Assembly (NCBI RefSeq): GCF_001308015.1
Contig: NZ_LGYH01000007.1
Span: 95,013 to 159,012, forward strand
Reading direction: 5' to 3'
DNA from: Neisseria sp. 83E34
GTDB lineage: Bacteria > Pseudomonadota > Gammaproteobacteria > Burkholderiales > Neisseriaceae
DNA: 64,000 nucleotides
A program made the position numbers and the translations under genes. Shown one piece after another: positions 1 through 7,903 of this stretch; the first letter of the stretch is position 1; every line of letters begins with the position of its first letter. The notes below the pieces were generated by a model, which worked only from the letters and a program-made list of their open reading frames with translations, made no database searches and was not told the origin of the DNA.

Positions 1-162
1 TCTTTTTCAGACAGGCATTTGCAAGCATCATAATAGTTCAACCGCTTACAGTGTCCGCTTACCGTCATACTCGGGCTTGACCCGGGTATCTTCATGTTCG
101 GCAATACTGCGGGATGCTCGGGTTATCCCTGAGCATAACAGGTTACGGTTATAAAAGCTGAT
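1..162. other. Intergenic edge with uptake sequence and repeat
   Basis: No gene is seen here. An inverted uptake sequence (TTCAGACAGGCA) lies at 6-17, probably one half of a hairpin belonging to the gene left of the window. The rest is mostly the GTCAT-type repeat listed separately. The end of thiM follows at 163. Confidence 0.6.
64..139. repeat. Paired GTCAT...ATC intergenic repeat (NIME-like)
   Basis: Two inverted units are separated by about 22 bases. The left unit reads GTCATACTCGGGCTTGACCC then GGGTATC (64-90). The right is its degenerate inverse, starting GATGCTCGGG near 113. Related units occur at 1481-1509 and 7689-7763. The layout resembles neisserial intergenic mosaic or dRS3-type repeats, but this sequence is not the classical dRS3, so the class is an inference. 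Confidence 0.5.
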
Positions 163-963
163 TCACGATAAAGCTTCCAGCAGGCAGCCTTGCCGGATAG
201 CCGGTTCGGGCAAGGTATATAAAGCATCTAACAATTCGGCTTGCAAACTGCCCGGGCCGCGTGCGGTTGCGGCAACGGTTTGACCGCACAGTCCGTAATA
301 CGCGAGCGCGGCGGCCGCTGTAGCAGGCAAGTTTTCGGAATAGGTGGCAGCAAAAGCAGCCACAACGGATGAAGATGTGCAGCCTGTGCCCACCAGTGCC
401 GCCATCATCGGGTGGCCGTTGCGGCAGGCGTAGGTTTCGGTGCCGTTGGTGATGTAATCGGTGGCGCCGGTCATGGCGATGGTGCAGCAATAGCGTTCGG
501 CGGCCTGACGGGCAAGTTCCAGCGCCTGCTTGGGCGCGCTGCCCGCATCAATGCCTTTGCTTTGGTGCGCCACGCCGATAAGCTCGGCAATTTCTCCGGC
601 ATTGGCGCGAATGATGCTTACCGGATATTGCGCCAGCAGCGATAGCGCGGTTTCTCGGCGAAACGCCGTCGCCCCCACGCCTACGGGGTCGAACACCACC
701 GGAATGCCTTTGTCTGCCGCCGCTTGCATGGAAAGCTGCATGGCGGCGATGGTATGCCGGTTGAGCGTGCCGAGGTTAACAACCAGCGCATCGGCAAGGC
801 CGGTCATTTCTGCGGCCTCTTCAACCGCGTCGGCCATAATCGGCGACGCTCCGACTGCGCTCAAAGCATTGGCCTGAAAAGGCGCAGCGACATAGTTGGT
901 AATGTTGTGAACCAAAGGGTTGCGGCGGCGCACGGCGGCAACCATATCGGCAACGGAAATCAT
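163..963 (-). CDS. thiM: Hydroxyethylthiazole kinase
   Basis: ThiM phosphorylates 4-methyl-5-(2-hydroxyethyl)thiazole with ATP, the salvage branch of thiamine synthesis in the cytoplasm. The 266-residue length is normal. FDPVGVG (91-97), RANAGE (119-124) and the active-site loop GTGCTSSS (192-199) with its cysteine at 195 are all present. The ATG follows TAGGAG at about 10 bases. No thiamine pyrophosphate riboswitch is visible in the short upstream stretch, and no other thi gene lies within the window, so it appears to be a stand-alone salvage gene here. Confidence 0.95.
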   Translation of the reverse strand: MISVADMVAAVRRRNPLVHNITNYVAAPFQANALSAVGASPIMADAVEEAAEMTGLADALVVNLGTLNRHTIAAMQLSMQAAADKGIPVVFDPVGVGATAFRRETALSLLAQYPVSIIRANAGEIAELIGVAHQSKGIDAGSAPKQALELARQAAERYCCTIAMTGATDYITNGTETYACRNGHPMMAALVGTGCTSSSVVAAFAATYSENLPATAAAALAYYGLCGQTVAATARGPGSLQAELLDALYTLPEPAIRQGCLLEALS

Positions 964-1036
964 GATTATACGGCTCCTAAGCAGCGGTTTAATTTCAAAC
1001 GATTAAAACATAAAGGCAAAAAGCTTGTAAAACACA

Positions 1037-1068
1037 ATGCCTGTCTGAACAACATTTCAGACAGGCAT
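1037..1068. terminator. Uptake-sequence inverted pair
   Basis: Forward and inverted copies of TGCCTGTCTGAA face each other and can form a hairpin. It lies between the divergent thiM and the 1132 gene, so it ends neither; it is a DNA uptake hairpin or spacer. Confidence 0.6.
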
Positions 1069-1131
1069 ACGATAGTCAATACACATAAAATGCTGTATGG
1101 TATTCATTCCACAACCAAGAGGAGCTTTACC

Positions 1132-1395
1132 ATGAGCCTGTTTAAAAAAGACGATGTGGATCTGAGCAAAATCAAACCACAACCCTATGAAAGCTTTGAA
1201 GAAGCCGAGCGCCGGCGCGAAGAAGAAGCCACCGAGGTGCACGAGCCATTAACCGAGCGGCAGAAAGAAATCGTACGCGAACAAAGCGGCATCAACCCGA
1301 TTACCCAAACCGTGAGCGATGCGATGAAAGAAGTAAACGACGTTCCCGAAATCGACCGCAAATTCGAAGGCTTTATAGAAGAAGACAAAAAATAA
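1132..1395 (+). CDS. Small highly charged protein of unknown function
   Basis: An 87-residue hydrophilic protein starting MSLFKKDDVDLSKIKP, with no signal peptide, membrane segment or cysteine. It is rich in Glu, Lys and Arg; a run around residues 20-35 (EEAERRREEEA) is likely helical. The ATG at 1132 has a strong site (AGAGGAGC) 6-8 bases upstream, and an uptake-sequence hairpin follows the stop, both supporting a real gene. A longer open frame upstream overlaps thiM on the opposite strand and is rejected. I do not recognise the family. Confidence 0.75.
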   Translation: MSLFKKDDVDLSKIKPQPYESFEEAERRREEEATEVHEPLTERQKEIVREQSGINPITQTVSDAMKEVNDVPEIDRKFEGFIEEDKK

Positions 1396-1410
1396 AGCAC
1401 TGCTATCGAA

Positions 1411-1445
1411 ATGCCTGTCTGAAAACATATCTTTCAGACAGGCAT
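1411..1445. terminator. Uptake-sequence hairpin after 1132 gene
   Basis: A convergent pair of TGCCTGTCTGAA copies 15 bases after the stop codon, a typical neisserial terminator arrangement. Confidence 0.7.
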
Positions 1446-1449
1446 CCGC

Positions 1450-1541
1450 TATAGTGCATCAACTGAAAAACAGTACGCTCGTCATACCCGGGTCAAGCCC
1501 GAGCATGACGGCGCTGTGACTATGTAAGTGGTTTAACTATC
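1450..1541. repeat. Composite repeat with GTCAT unit
   Basis: Starts TATAGTGCATCAAC and ends GGTTTAACTATC, a loose terminal inverted repeat. Inside, a GTCAT unit (1481-1509) follows AGTACG, the same arrangement as at 7656-7785. Its right end resembles, inverted, the sequence at 30-60. Confidence 0.4.
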
Positions 1542-1632
1542 ATACATTACAAAAAATTAACATTCCCCCTAATTTCCCACTAAATATCAGCCTGCAATAT
1601 AACGGCATGAAAAACGTGAAAGGAATAAATCA

Positions 1633-2160
1633 ATGTTTAACACAACAAAAAAACTGATTGTTGCCACCGCCCTGATTCTCGCAACCGCTTCCACCGGCGC
1701 CATCGCCGCCGACGCATATGTTTCCCCCAAGCATGCCGCCTTGGCACAAAGCAAAACTTCCACCGTTCAAGCCATTGATATCGCATCTAAAAAAGTGAAA
1801 GGTTATGCTGAAGAAGTGAATTTCGAACACAAAAGCATCAGCAACTATTACGAAGTCGACATCATTGCCAACGGCCAAAAACACGAAATCAAAATAGATG
1901 CAACCAGCGGCAACATTCTGGCAGAAAAAGTAAACCCCTATTACAACCAACCCGCCGCACAACCTGCCGTTTCCCTCAAACAAGCCGTTACAGCAGCATT
2001 GGCTAAAACCGGCGGTCACGCCAAAGAAGCCGACCTGAAACACAGAGCCGGCGAAGTGTTTTACAAAGTGGAAACCGTAAACAACGGCCAAAAACAATAT
2101 GTGAAAGTTAACGCAAAAACCGGCGCAGTAGAAGCCGTGCAGCCGCACGACCATTTTTAA
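1633..2160 (+). CDS. Secreted PepSY-domain protein
   Basis: A 175-residue exported protein. Residues 1-26 form a Sec signal peptide (basic MFNTTKK, hydrophobic core, cleavage near AIAADA). The mature part has two repeated units of about 60 residues (roughly 40-95 and 108-170), each ending in a pattern like QKHEIKIDATSGNILA or QKQYVKVNAKTGAVEA. This is the PepSY pattern, known from propeptides and periplasmic regulators that restrain enzymes. The ATG follows AAAGGAA. A strong intrinsic terminator follows directly, so it is probably monocistronic. The substrate or partner cannot be told. Confidence 0.88.
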   Translation: MFNTTKKLIVATALILATASTGAIAADAYVSPKHAALAQSKTSTVQAIDIASKKVKGYAEEVNFEHKSISNYYEVDIIANGQKHEIKIDATSGNILAEKVNPYYNQPAAQPAVSLKQAVTAALAKTGGHAKEADLKHRAGEVFYKVETVNNGQKQYVKVNAKTGAVEAVQPHDHF

Positions 2161-2177
2161 TTGCTACTGTGTTGCCA

Positions 2178-2207
2178 AACCGCCTGATTGAATTCAGGCG
2201 GTTTTTT
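2178..2207 (+). terminator. Intrinsic terminator of PepSY gene
   Basis: Stem AACCGCCTGA / TCAGGCGGTT with a 6-base loop, followed by a T run. Confidence 0.9.
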
Positions 2208-2223
2208 GTTATGGGGAAAAGGA

Positions 2224-2283
2224 ATGCCTGTCTGAAAGTTTGAGCTTCGCAGAAACTCGCGCAGCTTGTTTTCAGACAGGCAT
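2224..2283. repeat. Long-loop uptake-sequence pair
   Basis: Convergent uptake sequences enclose about 35 bases containing AGCTTCGCAGAAACTC. Nearly the same insert (AGCTTCGCGGAAACTC) lies inside the pair at 51274-51337, so the whole module is a dispersed repeat rather than a simple terminator. Confidence 0.65.
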
Positions 2284-2433
2284 TTTTAAAATGTTTTGAT
2301 TGGGACAAGTAATTCTCTTTGCATAAATTAATTTATTTTAAACAAAATAATCAAGGTTGTTGAAACTTTTGAATATTTGAAATTAGATTAGCAAGATGTT
2401 ATTTTTGATTTGTTTAATCTTTTCATACAGTTA

Positions 2434-3006
2434 ATGACAAATAGAATTATGGTAAACAAAATATTTACCTGTTTGAATAACTCTACCCGATTTCATAACA
2501 TAAAGAAATTAGCTTTATTTTGGGTATTTTTTTCAATCTTATTAAATTTATTTTGTATATATTTTATCGGATATAAGTCGATCTATGGCATATATGATCG
2601 TGAAGAAATATATATAAATAATGTTTCTATCAGTATTTTGGGCAGGCCATATGATAAATCCTTATTAATTAGTGATACAGTAAATGAATACAAGGCTAGT
2701 TGTCTTGGGGTGGTTAATTCTATTTGTGATAGTTATTTCAATAAATCTATATCAGTAAATAAGTTAAAATTTATTAGAATGGTTGGAAATTCTGGTTTTA
2801 TTTCATATATAGAATTCATTAATCCTAAAAACAACAATAAAGTAATAATTAACAATAAAAACAATGAAAAGGAATTAGAATTTCAGTATAAGAAACAACA
2901 GAGAATTATTTTTTATATTGTGATTTTCTCAAATTTTTTAGCAATTTTTTTATATTTCTATGGGGTTTTAATATATACAAATCACGTAAATTATCAAAAA
3001 AAATAA
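2434..3006 (+). CDS. AT-rich orphan membrane protein
   Basis: About 190 residues with two hydrophobic segments: one near the N-terminus (around LALFWVFFSILLNLF) and one near the C-terminus (IIFYIVIFSNFLAIFLYF). Between them lies about 100 mostly polar residues, with two cysteines close together (SCLGVVNSIC). The topology suggests a periplasmic loop held by two membrane helices. Base composition is far more AT-rich than its neighbours and rare-type codons abound, which suggests transfer. ATG at 2434 is preferred, 2449 is possible; neither has a good ribosome site. No family recognised. Confidence 0.6.
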   Translation: MTNRIMVNKIFTCLNNSTRFHNIKKLALFWVFFSILLNLFCIYFIGYKSIYGIYDREEIYINNVSISILGRPYDKSLLISDTVNEYKASCLGVVNSICDSYFNKSISVNKLKFIRMVGNSGFISYIEFINPKNNNKVIINNKNNEKELEFQYKKQQRIIFYIVIFSNFLAIFLYFYGVLIYTNHVNYQKK

Positions 3007-3062
3007 TATCAAGTAGTTAAAAAAATAGCAGCAAATGTAAGAATCTATGCGCAATTTAAAAA

Positions 3063-3106
3063 GGGGCTGAAGCAGATTAATGTGATAACTAATCTGCTTC
3101 GGCTCC
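3063..3106. repeat. GGGGCTGAAG hairpin element
   Basis: A 17-base arm GGGGCTGAAGCAGATTA pairs with TAATCTGCTTCGGCTCC, followed by a T-rich stretch. The same arm is found at 5950-5967 and as a near-perfect palindrome at 62202-62253. It may act as a terminator for the preceding gene and may derive from transposon ends. Confidence 0.6.
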
Positions 3107-3213
3107 TTAATTTTTCATACAAATTTCATACAAGGAAGACAATGCCTTGTTGACTCAAGTAAATGATTGATTGAATAATGGAAAAAACCAACCAATTGCA
3201 GGAGGAAAGTTAA

Positions 3214-3633
3214 ATGAACTACGCAGGTTTTTGGATTCGTACGGCTGCAGGGATTATTGATACCATCATTTTAATGATCGTGATTCTACCGTTGATGTAT
3301 CTGATTTATGGTGACGCTTATTTTGTCATGAGCGAAGAAATACGGTATTCGTTTGGTTTTTGGGATACCTTCCTAAATTACATTTTTCCCGCCATCTTTA
3401 CTCTGTTTTTCTGGAACAAGTTTGCCGCCACGCCCGGAAAAATGTTGTTGGCTTTGAAGGTAGTGGATGCGGAAACGGGCAAGGATATTGATTTACGCCA
3501 ATCCATTATCCGCTACGTAGGCTATTTTATCGCCATTTTGCCTTTGTTCTTAGGTCTGATCTGGATAGCTTTTGATAAACGCAAGCAAGGTTGGCATGAC
3601 AAAATAGCGGGAACGGTAGTGGTAAGGAAATAG
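3214..3633 (+). CDS. RDD family membrane protein
   Basis: A 139-residue inner-membrane protein with the RDD signature: WIRTAAGIIDTIIL near the N-terminus (Arg/Asp in the first helix), a second helix at about 48-68, the cytoplasmic motif TPGKMLLALKVVDAETG (about 73-89), and a third helix at 105-122, ending in QGWHDKIAGTVVV. All these features are typical of the family, whose role is usually unknown (some members are linked to sodium/proton exchange). The start has a strong GGAGGAAAG site. An uptake-sequence hairpin ends the unit. Confidence 0.9.
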   Translation: MNYAGFWIRTAAGIIDTIILMIVILPLMYLIYGDAYFVMSEEIRYSFGFWDTFLNYIFPAIFTLFFWNKFAATPGKMLLALKVVDAETGKDIDLRQSIIRYVGYFIAILPLFLGLIWIAFDKRKQGWHDKIAGTVVVRK

Positions 3634-3649
3634 TTTATGTCGAAATAAA

Positions 3650-3680
3650 ATGCCTGTCTGAAAAATTTTCAGACAGGCAT
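3650..3680. terminator. Uptake-sequence hairpin after RDD gene
   Basis: Convergent TGCCTGTCTGAA copies with a tiny loop and a following T run, 17 bases after the stop. Confidence 0.75.
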
Positions 3681-3912
3681 TTTTATTGATCGTATATTCT
3701 GCAGTTTATCTCCATGCAACTTAAATAATAAACGCTTTTAAGACTATCTGAAACCTTAGCTATATCCACTCTACCCGCCGGTGCCGCCAAAAGAAGTGAG
3801 ATTTTCGGGAGACAAGGCCGATCTTAGAGCATTCGGAAGATACTCGGTTCAAGCCAGAATATGGCGAGCTACTATTTTTAAGTTGATTCACGATAGATGC
3901 AGACACTCCTCC

Positions 3913-5799
3913 TTACTTCGCATCCTTAAACCCACGCTTCAAATGCACCATCAGCAAAGCAACGGCTGCGGGGGTTACGCCGGAAATGCGCGAGGCTTGG
4001 CCTACTGTTTCGGGGCGGTTGAGGTTGAGTTTCTGCTGCACTTCCGCCGACAAGCCTTTAACTTTGCTGTAATCGATTTCAGACGGCAGTTTCAGGGTTT
4101 CGATATCGCGGCGGCCTTCGATTTCTTCGTTTTGGCGGTCGATATAGCCCTGATATTTCACTTGGATTTCTACCTGTTCGATCACGTTTTCAGACAGGCA
4201 TTGTTCGGGCTGCGCGCCTTCCAACGTCATCAGTGAGGCGTAGTCGATATTGGGGCGGCGCAAGAGGTCGTGCAGGCTGGCTTCGCGGGAGAGCTTTTGG
4301 CCGAACACGCGCTCTTGCTCGCTCACCGGCAGTTTGGCTGGGGTGTACCATGTGCTGCGCAGGCGTTGGATTTCGCGCTCGATTTGCTCGCGTTTCCGGT
4401 CGAACTGTTGCCATTGCTGCTCGGTAACGAGGCCGATTTTGTAGCCGGCTTCGGTAAGGCGCATGTCGGCGTTGTCTTCCCTGAGTTGCAGGCGGTATTC
4501 GGCGCGGCTGGTGAACATGCGGTAAGGCTCGTTCACGCCTTTGGTGATTAAATCGTCCACCAACACGCCGAGGTAGGCTTGTTCGCGGCGCAGGGTAAGC
4601 GGCTCTTGTTCGCGGATGTATTGTACGGCGTTCGCGCCTGCCAGCAAGCCTTGTGCGGCGGCTTCTTCATAGCCGGTGGTGCCGTTGATTTGTCCGGCAA
4701 AAAACAGGCCGTTGATGGTTTTGGTTTCAAGGCTGGCTTTGAGGTTGCGCGGGTCGAAATAGTCGTATTCGATGGCGTAGCCGGGGCGCAGTATGTGGGC
4801 GTTTTCCAAGCCTTTCATGGAGCGCACGAGGGCAAGCTGGATGTCGAACGGCAGGCTGGTGGAGATGCCGTTCGGGTAGTATTCGTTGGTGGTCAAGCCT
4901 TCCGGTTCTAGGAAAATCTGATGGCTGTCTTTGTCGGCGAAGCGGTTGATTTTGTCTTCAATCGAGGGGCAGTAGCGCGGGCCGACGCCTTCGATTTTGC
5001 CGGTAAACATGGGGCTGCGGTCGAAGCCGGAGCGGATGATATCATGGGTTTGCTGGTTGGTGTGGGTAATCCAGCAGGATACTTGGCGCGGGTGCAATTC
5101 GGCGCTGCCGCGCACGGAAAACACGGGAACGGGCGTGTCGCCGGGCTGCTCGGTAAGTTGTGAGAAATCAATAGTGCGCCCGTCAATGCGAGGCGGGGTG
5201 CCGGTTTTGAGGCGCGACACGGGTAATGCTAATTCTTTCAGACGGCCTGACAAGCCTTGCGCGGCCGGGTCGCCTGCGCGCCCGCCGGCATAGTTTTCCA
5301 AGCCGATATGGATTTTACCGGCGAGGAATGTGCCTGCGGTGAGCACCACGGAGCGCGCTTTGAATTCGACGCCCATGGCGGTAGCGACGCCGGAAACGTG
5401 GTCGCCTTCTACGGTGATGTCTTCCACCGCCTGCTGGAAAATCTCGAGATTAGGCTGATTTTCCAGCATCTCGCGGATGGCGGCTTTGTAAAGAATGCGG
5501 TCGGCTTGGGCGCGGGTGGCGCGAACGGCCGGGCCTTTGCTGGCGTTCAGACGGCGGAACTGAATGCCCGACATATCGGTAGCCAGCGCCATGGCGCCGC
5601 CGAGTGCATCCACTTCGCGCACGAGATGGCCTTTGCCGATGCCGCCGATGGAAGGGTTGCACGACATTTGGCCGAGGGTTTCGATATTGTGCGACAACAA
5701 TAAAGTTTGCGCGCCCATGCGCGCGGCGGCAAGGGCGGCTTCGGTGCCGGCGTGCCCGCCGCCGACTACGATGACATCATAGGTTTTGGGGTAAATCAT
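3913..5799 (-). CDS. mnmG: tRNA uridine-5-carboxymethylaminomethyl modification enzyme
   Basis: MnmG (GidA) works with MnmE, encoded at 26.9 kb, to add a carboxymethylaminomethyl group to U34 of certain tRNAs, using FAD and methylene-tetrahydrofolate. The 628-residue protein begins [18 protein letters not shown], with the FAD-binding glycine motif at 13-18. Conserved blocks such as [18 protein letters not shown] and [13 protein letters not shown] are intact. The open frame runs 42 codons further upstream, but that stretch contains a hybrid uptake-sequence hairpin, so the ATG at 5799 is chosen. Uptake sequences lie in the coding region at 4189-4200 (normal dialect) and about 5239-5250 (AGGCCGTCTGAA). 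Confidence 0.97.
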   Translation of the reverse strand: MIYPKTYDVIVVGGGHAGTEAALAAARMGAQTLLLSHNIETLGQMSCNPSIGGIGKGHLVREVDALGGAMALATDMSGIQFRRLNASKGPAVRATRAQADRILYKAAIREMLENQPNLEIFQQAVEDITVEGDHVSGVATAMGVEFKARSVVLTAGTFLAGKIHIGLENYAGGRAGDPAAQGLSGRLKELALPVSRLKTGTPPRIDGRTIDFSQLTEQPGDTPVPVFSVRGSAELHPRQVSCWITHTNQQTHDIIRSGFDRSPMFTGKIEGVGPRYCPSIEDKINRFADKDSHQIFLEPEGLTTNEYYPNGISTSLPFDIQLALVRSMKGLENAHILRPGYAIEYDYFDPRNLKASLETKTINGLFFAGQINGTTGYEEAAAQGLLAGANAVQYIREQEPLTLRREQAYLGVLVDDLITKGVNEPYRMFTSRAEYRLQLREDNADMRLTEAGYKIGLVTEQQWQQFDRKREQIEREIQRLRSTWYTPAKLPVSEQERVFGQKLSREASLHDLLRRPNIDYASLMTLEGAQPEQCLSENVIEQVEIQVKYQGYIDRQNEEIEGRRDIETLKLPSEIDYSKVKGLSAEVQQKLNLNRPETVGQASRISGVTPAAVALLMVHLKRGFKDAK

Positions 5800-5848
5800 G
5801 GTATTGAATGCAATAGGAAAAATAGCGTGATTGTACGCGCTTTTGAGG

Positions 5849-5884
5849 CTGTCTGAAACTGGTTTGATGGTTTCAGACAGCCTC
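5849..5884. repeat. Hybrid-dialect uptake-sequence pair
   Basis: Convergent copies of AGGCTGTCTGAA upstream of mnmG. This 12-mer is intermediate between the local dialect TGCCTGTCTGAA and AGGCCGTCTGAA. Confidence 0.7.
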
Positions 5885-5949
5885 GTTGTGTATGCTCTGT
5901 CTGATAGGTTTGGCGACTTCCCCACAGGTTAAAGGGGTTAAATTTAATG

Positions 5950-5967
5950 GGGCTGAAGTAGATTAGC
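5950..5967 (+). repeat. Single arm of GGGGCTGAAG element
   Basis: GGGGCTGAAGTAGATTAG without its partner arm; identical to the arm at 62202. Confidence 0.5.
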
Positions 5968-6076
5968 CTTCAACATATTAAATGAAAATTTTTGAAAACC
6001 AGCCGGGCAAATGCGGAACATTTCATTTGCCCGGTTGTATAACAGATCAAATATCAAATGTTATTTTGGAGCTTAT

Positions 6077-6286
6077 ATGAATACAAAAGAAAGCATACTC
6101 AAACCCGGCGAGCAAATAATGTTTGCGATTGTATTGATGGTGTTGTTTCTTATGTTTTATTTTGCATCGGGATACAGCTTCTTAAACTCAGTGCTGCTTA
6201 GCGCAGGCTTCACGCTGATAATTCTTACAGTCAGGGTAACTATGCTTAAGTTAGCTAAGAAAATGCATAATAAAAAAGAAGAATAA
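6077..6286 (+). CDS. Small two-helix membrane protein
   Basis: A 69-residue protein, MNTKESILKPGEQ..., with two hydrophobic helices (about 15-34 and 38-55) joined by a short polar turn and a basic tail (KLAKKMHNKKEE). By the positive-inside rule both ends would be cytoplasmic. The ATG is preceded by TTTTGGAGC. An uptake sequence follows, and purD starts 90 bases downstream in the same direction. No family is recognised; it is a hypothetical small inner-membrane protein. Confidence 0.65.
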   Translation: MNTKESILKPGEQIMFAIVLMVLFLMFYFASGYSFLNSVLLSAGFTLIILTVRVTMLKLAKKMHNKKEE

Positions 6287-6376
6287 AATGCTTTCGGCAG
6301 CGGCGGGCTTTCAGACAGGCATATCGTGAAATCCGCTATAATGCCTGTCTGAAACCTTACCGCACAAAGGAAAACT

Positions 6377-7648
6377 ATGAAACTTCTCGTTATCGGCAGC
6401 GGCGGGCGCGAACACGCTTTAGCTTGGAAGCTGGCGCAATCGCCCAAAGTGGAAACCGTTTTTGTCGCCCCGGGCAACGCGGGCACGGCGCAAGAGCCTA
6501 AATTGCAGAATCTCGATAAAACTGCGCATCAAGATTTAATCGCGTTTTGCCAAGCCGAACATATCGCCTTTACCGTGGTCGGCCCCGAAGCGCCGCTGGC
6601 CGCCGGCATTGTAGACGACTTCCGCGCCGCCGGCCTGCCCGTGTTCGGCCCCACCCGCGCTGCCGCGCAGCTGGAAAGCTCGAAAGACTTTGCCAAAGCG
6701 TTTATGAAAAAACACGGCATCCCCACCGCGCAATACCAAACCTTCGAACAAGCCGAGCAGGCACATGAGTATGTGAACCAAAAAGGCGCGCCGATTGTGA
6801 TTAAAGCCGACGGCCTGGCCGCAGGCAAAGGCGTGATTGTGGCGATGACTTTGGACGAAGCGCATGCCGCCATCGACGATATGCTGCTCGGCAACAAAAT
6901 GGGCAACGCCGGCGCGCGCGTGGTGATTGAGGATTTCCTGCAGGGCGAAGAAGCCAGCTTTATTGTGATGGTTGACGGCGAGCATGTGTTGCCGATGGCC
7001 ACCAGCCAAGACCACAAACGCCTGTTAAACAACGATCAAGGCCCCAACACCGGCGGCATGGGCGCATACAGCCCCGCGCCTGTGGTAACTGATGCCGTGC
7101 ATGCGCGCGTGATGAACGAAATCATCCTGCCCACCGTGCGTGGCATGAAGGCCGACGGCAACGAATTTACCGGCTTCCTCTATGCCGGCCTGATGATAGA
7201 CGAAAGCGGCGCGCCTTATACCATCGAGTTCAATTGCCGCTTCGGCGACCCCGAAACCCAACCGATTATGAGCCGCCTCAACAGCGATTTTGCCGATTTA
7301 ATCCAAGCCGCACTCGAGCGCAAACTGAATAGCGTTGAAGCGGAATGGAGCCCGCAAACCGCAGTGGGTGTGGTGCTGGCGGCGCAAAATTACCCCGAAA
7401 GCCCGAAAAAAGGCGACGCCATTTCCGGCTTGGACGCAGCCAACAGCGTCGGCAAAGTGTTCCATGCAGGCACAATCAAAGGCAGCAGCGGTGAAACCCT
7501 TACCAACGGCGGCCGTGTACTCTGCGTGGTAGGCTTGGGCAACGGCGTGGCCGAAGCCAAAGCCAAAGCTTATCAGGCGCTCGGGCATATCTCGTTTGAC
7601 GGCATGCAGTTCCGCACGGATATTGCAGATAAAGCCATCGGGCGCTGA
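6377..7648 (+). CDS. purD: Phosphoribosylamine-glycine ligase
   Basis: PurD (GAR synthetase) joins phosphoribosylamine to glycine with ATP, the second step of purine synthesis. The 423-residue protein has the usual order: N-terminal domain beginning MKLLVIGSGGREHALAWKLA, ATP-grasp core (IVIKADGLAAGKGVIVA around 140-155), the conserved DHKRLLNNDQGPNTGGMGAYSP block near 213-232, and the metal-binding segment EFNCRFGDPETQ. The ATG has AAAGGAAAAC upstream. Two oppositely oriented uptake sequences lie just ahead (6310-6321 and 6342-6353). Confidence 0.97.
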   Translation: MKLLVIGSGGREHALAWKLAQSPKVETVFVAPGNAGTAQEPKLQNLDKTAHQDLIAFCQAEHIAFTVVGPEAPLAAGIVDDFRAAGLPVFGPTRAAAQLESSKDFAKAFMKKHGIPTAQYQTFEQAEQAHEYVNQKGAPIVIKADGLAAGKGVIVAMTLDEAHAAIDDMLLGNKMGNAGARVVIEDFLQGEEASFIVMVDGEHVLPMATSQDHKRLLNNDQGPNTGGMGAYSPAPVVTDAVHARVMNEIILPTVRGMKADGNEFTGFLYAGLMIDESGAPYTIEFNCRFGDPETQPIMSRLNSDFADLIQAALERKLNSVEAEWSPQTAVGVVLAAQNYPESPKKGDAISGLDAANSVGKVFHAGTIKGSSGETLTNGGRVLCVVGLGNGVAEAKAKAYQALGHISFDGMQFRTDIADKAIGR

Positions 7649-7655
7649 TGGTTTG

Positions 7656-7785
7656 TATCACAAATAAACTTAAAAAATAGTACGGCCGGCATGCTCGGGC
7701 TTGACCCGAATATCTTAAGTTCCAGAAATTTTAGGAGATGCTCTGGTCAAGCCCGAGCATGACAAAAAATAAGGTTATTTGCTAC
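7656..7785. repeat. Correia-like ends enclosing a GTCAT pair
   Basis: The outer ends resemble the Correia-like arm TATAGCAAATAAACTTA (TATCACAAATAAACTTA on the left, GGTTATTTGCTA on the right). Inside, just after AGTACGG, lies an inverted pair of GTCAT units (7689-7763). This looks like one repeat inserted in another. Confidence 0.45.
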
Positions 7786-7796
7786 AACACAACAAA

Positions 7797-7826
7797 ATGC
7801 CTGTCTGAAAATATTCAGACAGGCAT
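7797..7826. terminator. Uptake-sequence hairpin
   Basis: Convergent TGCCTGTCTGAA pair between the convergent genes purD and the flavoprotein gene; it can serve both. Confidence 0.7.
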
Positions 7827-7903
7827 TTTTATTATTGTAAACGCTTACTGTTATGATCAGGCTTTTGTTGTAGGCCGGGATACCTGTATCCGACTATTTA
7901 TAC

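Noticed and set aside
964..1036. Possible thiamine pyrophosphate riboswitch before thiM
   Set aside because: The spacer is short and none of the conserved riboswitch segments are visible.
5800..5925. N-terminal extension of mnmG
   Set aside because: It would translate an uptake-sequence hairpin; the family start is [15 protein letters not shown] at 5799.
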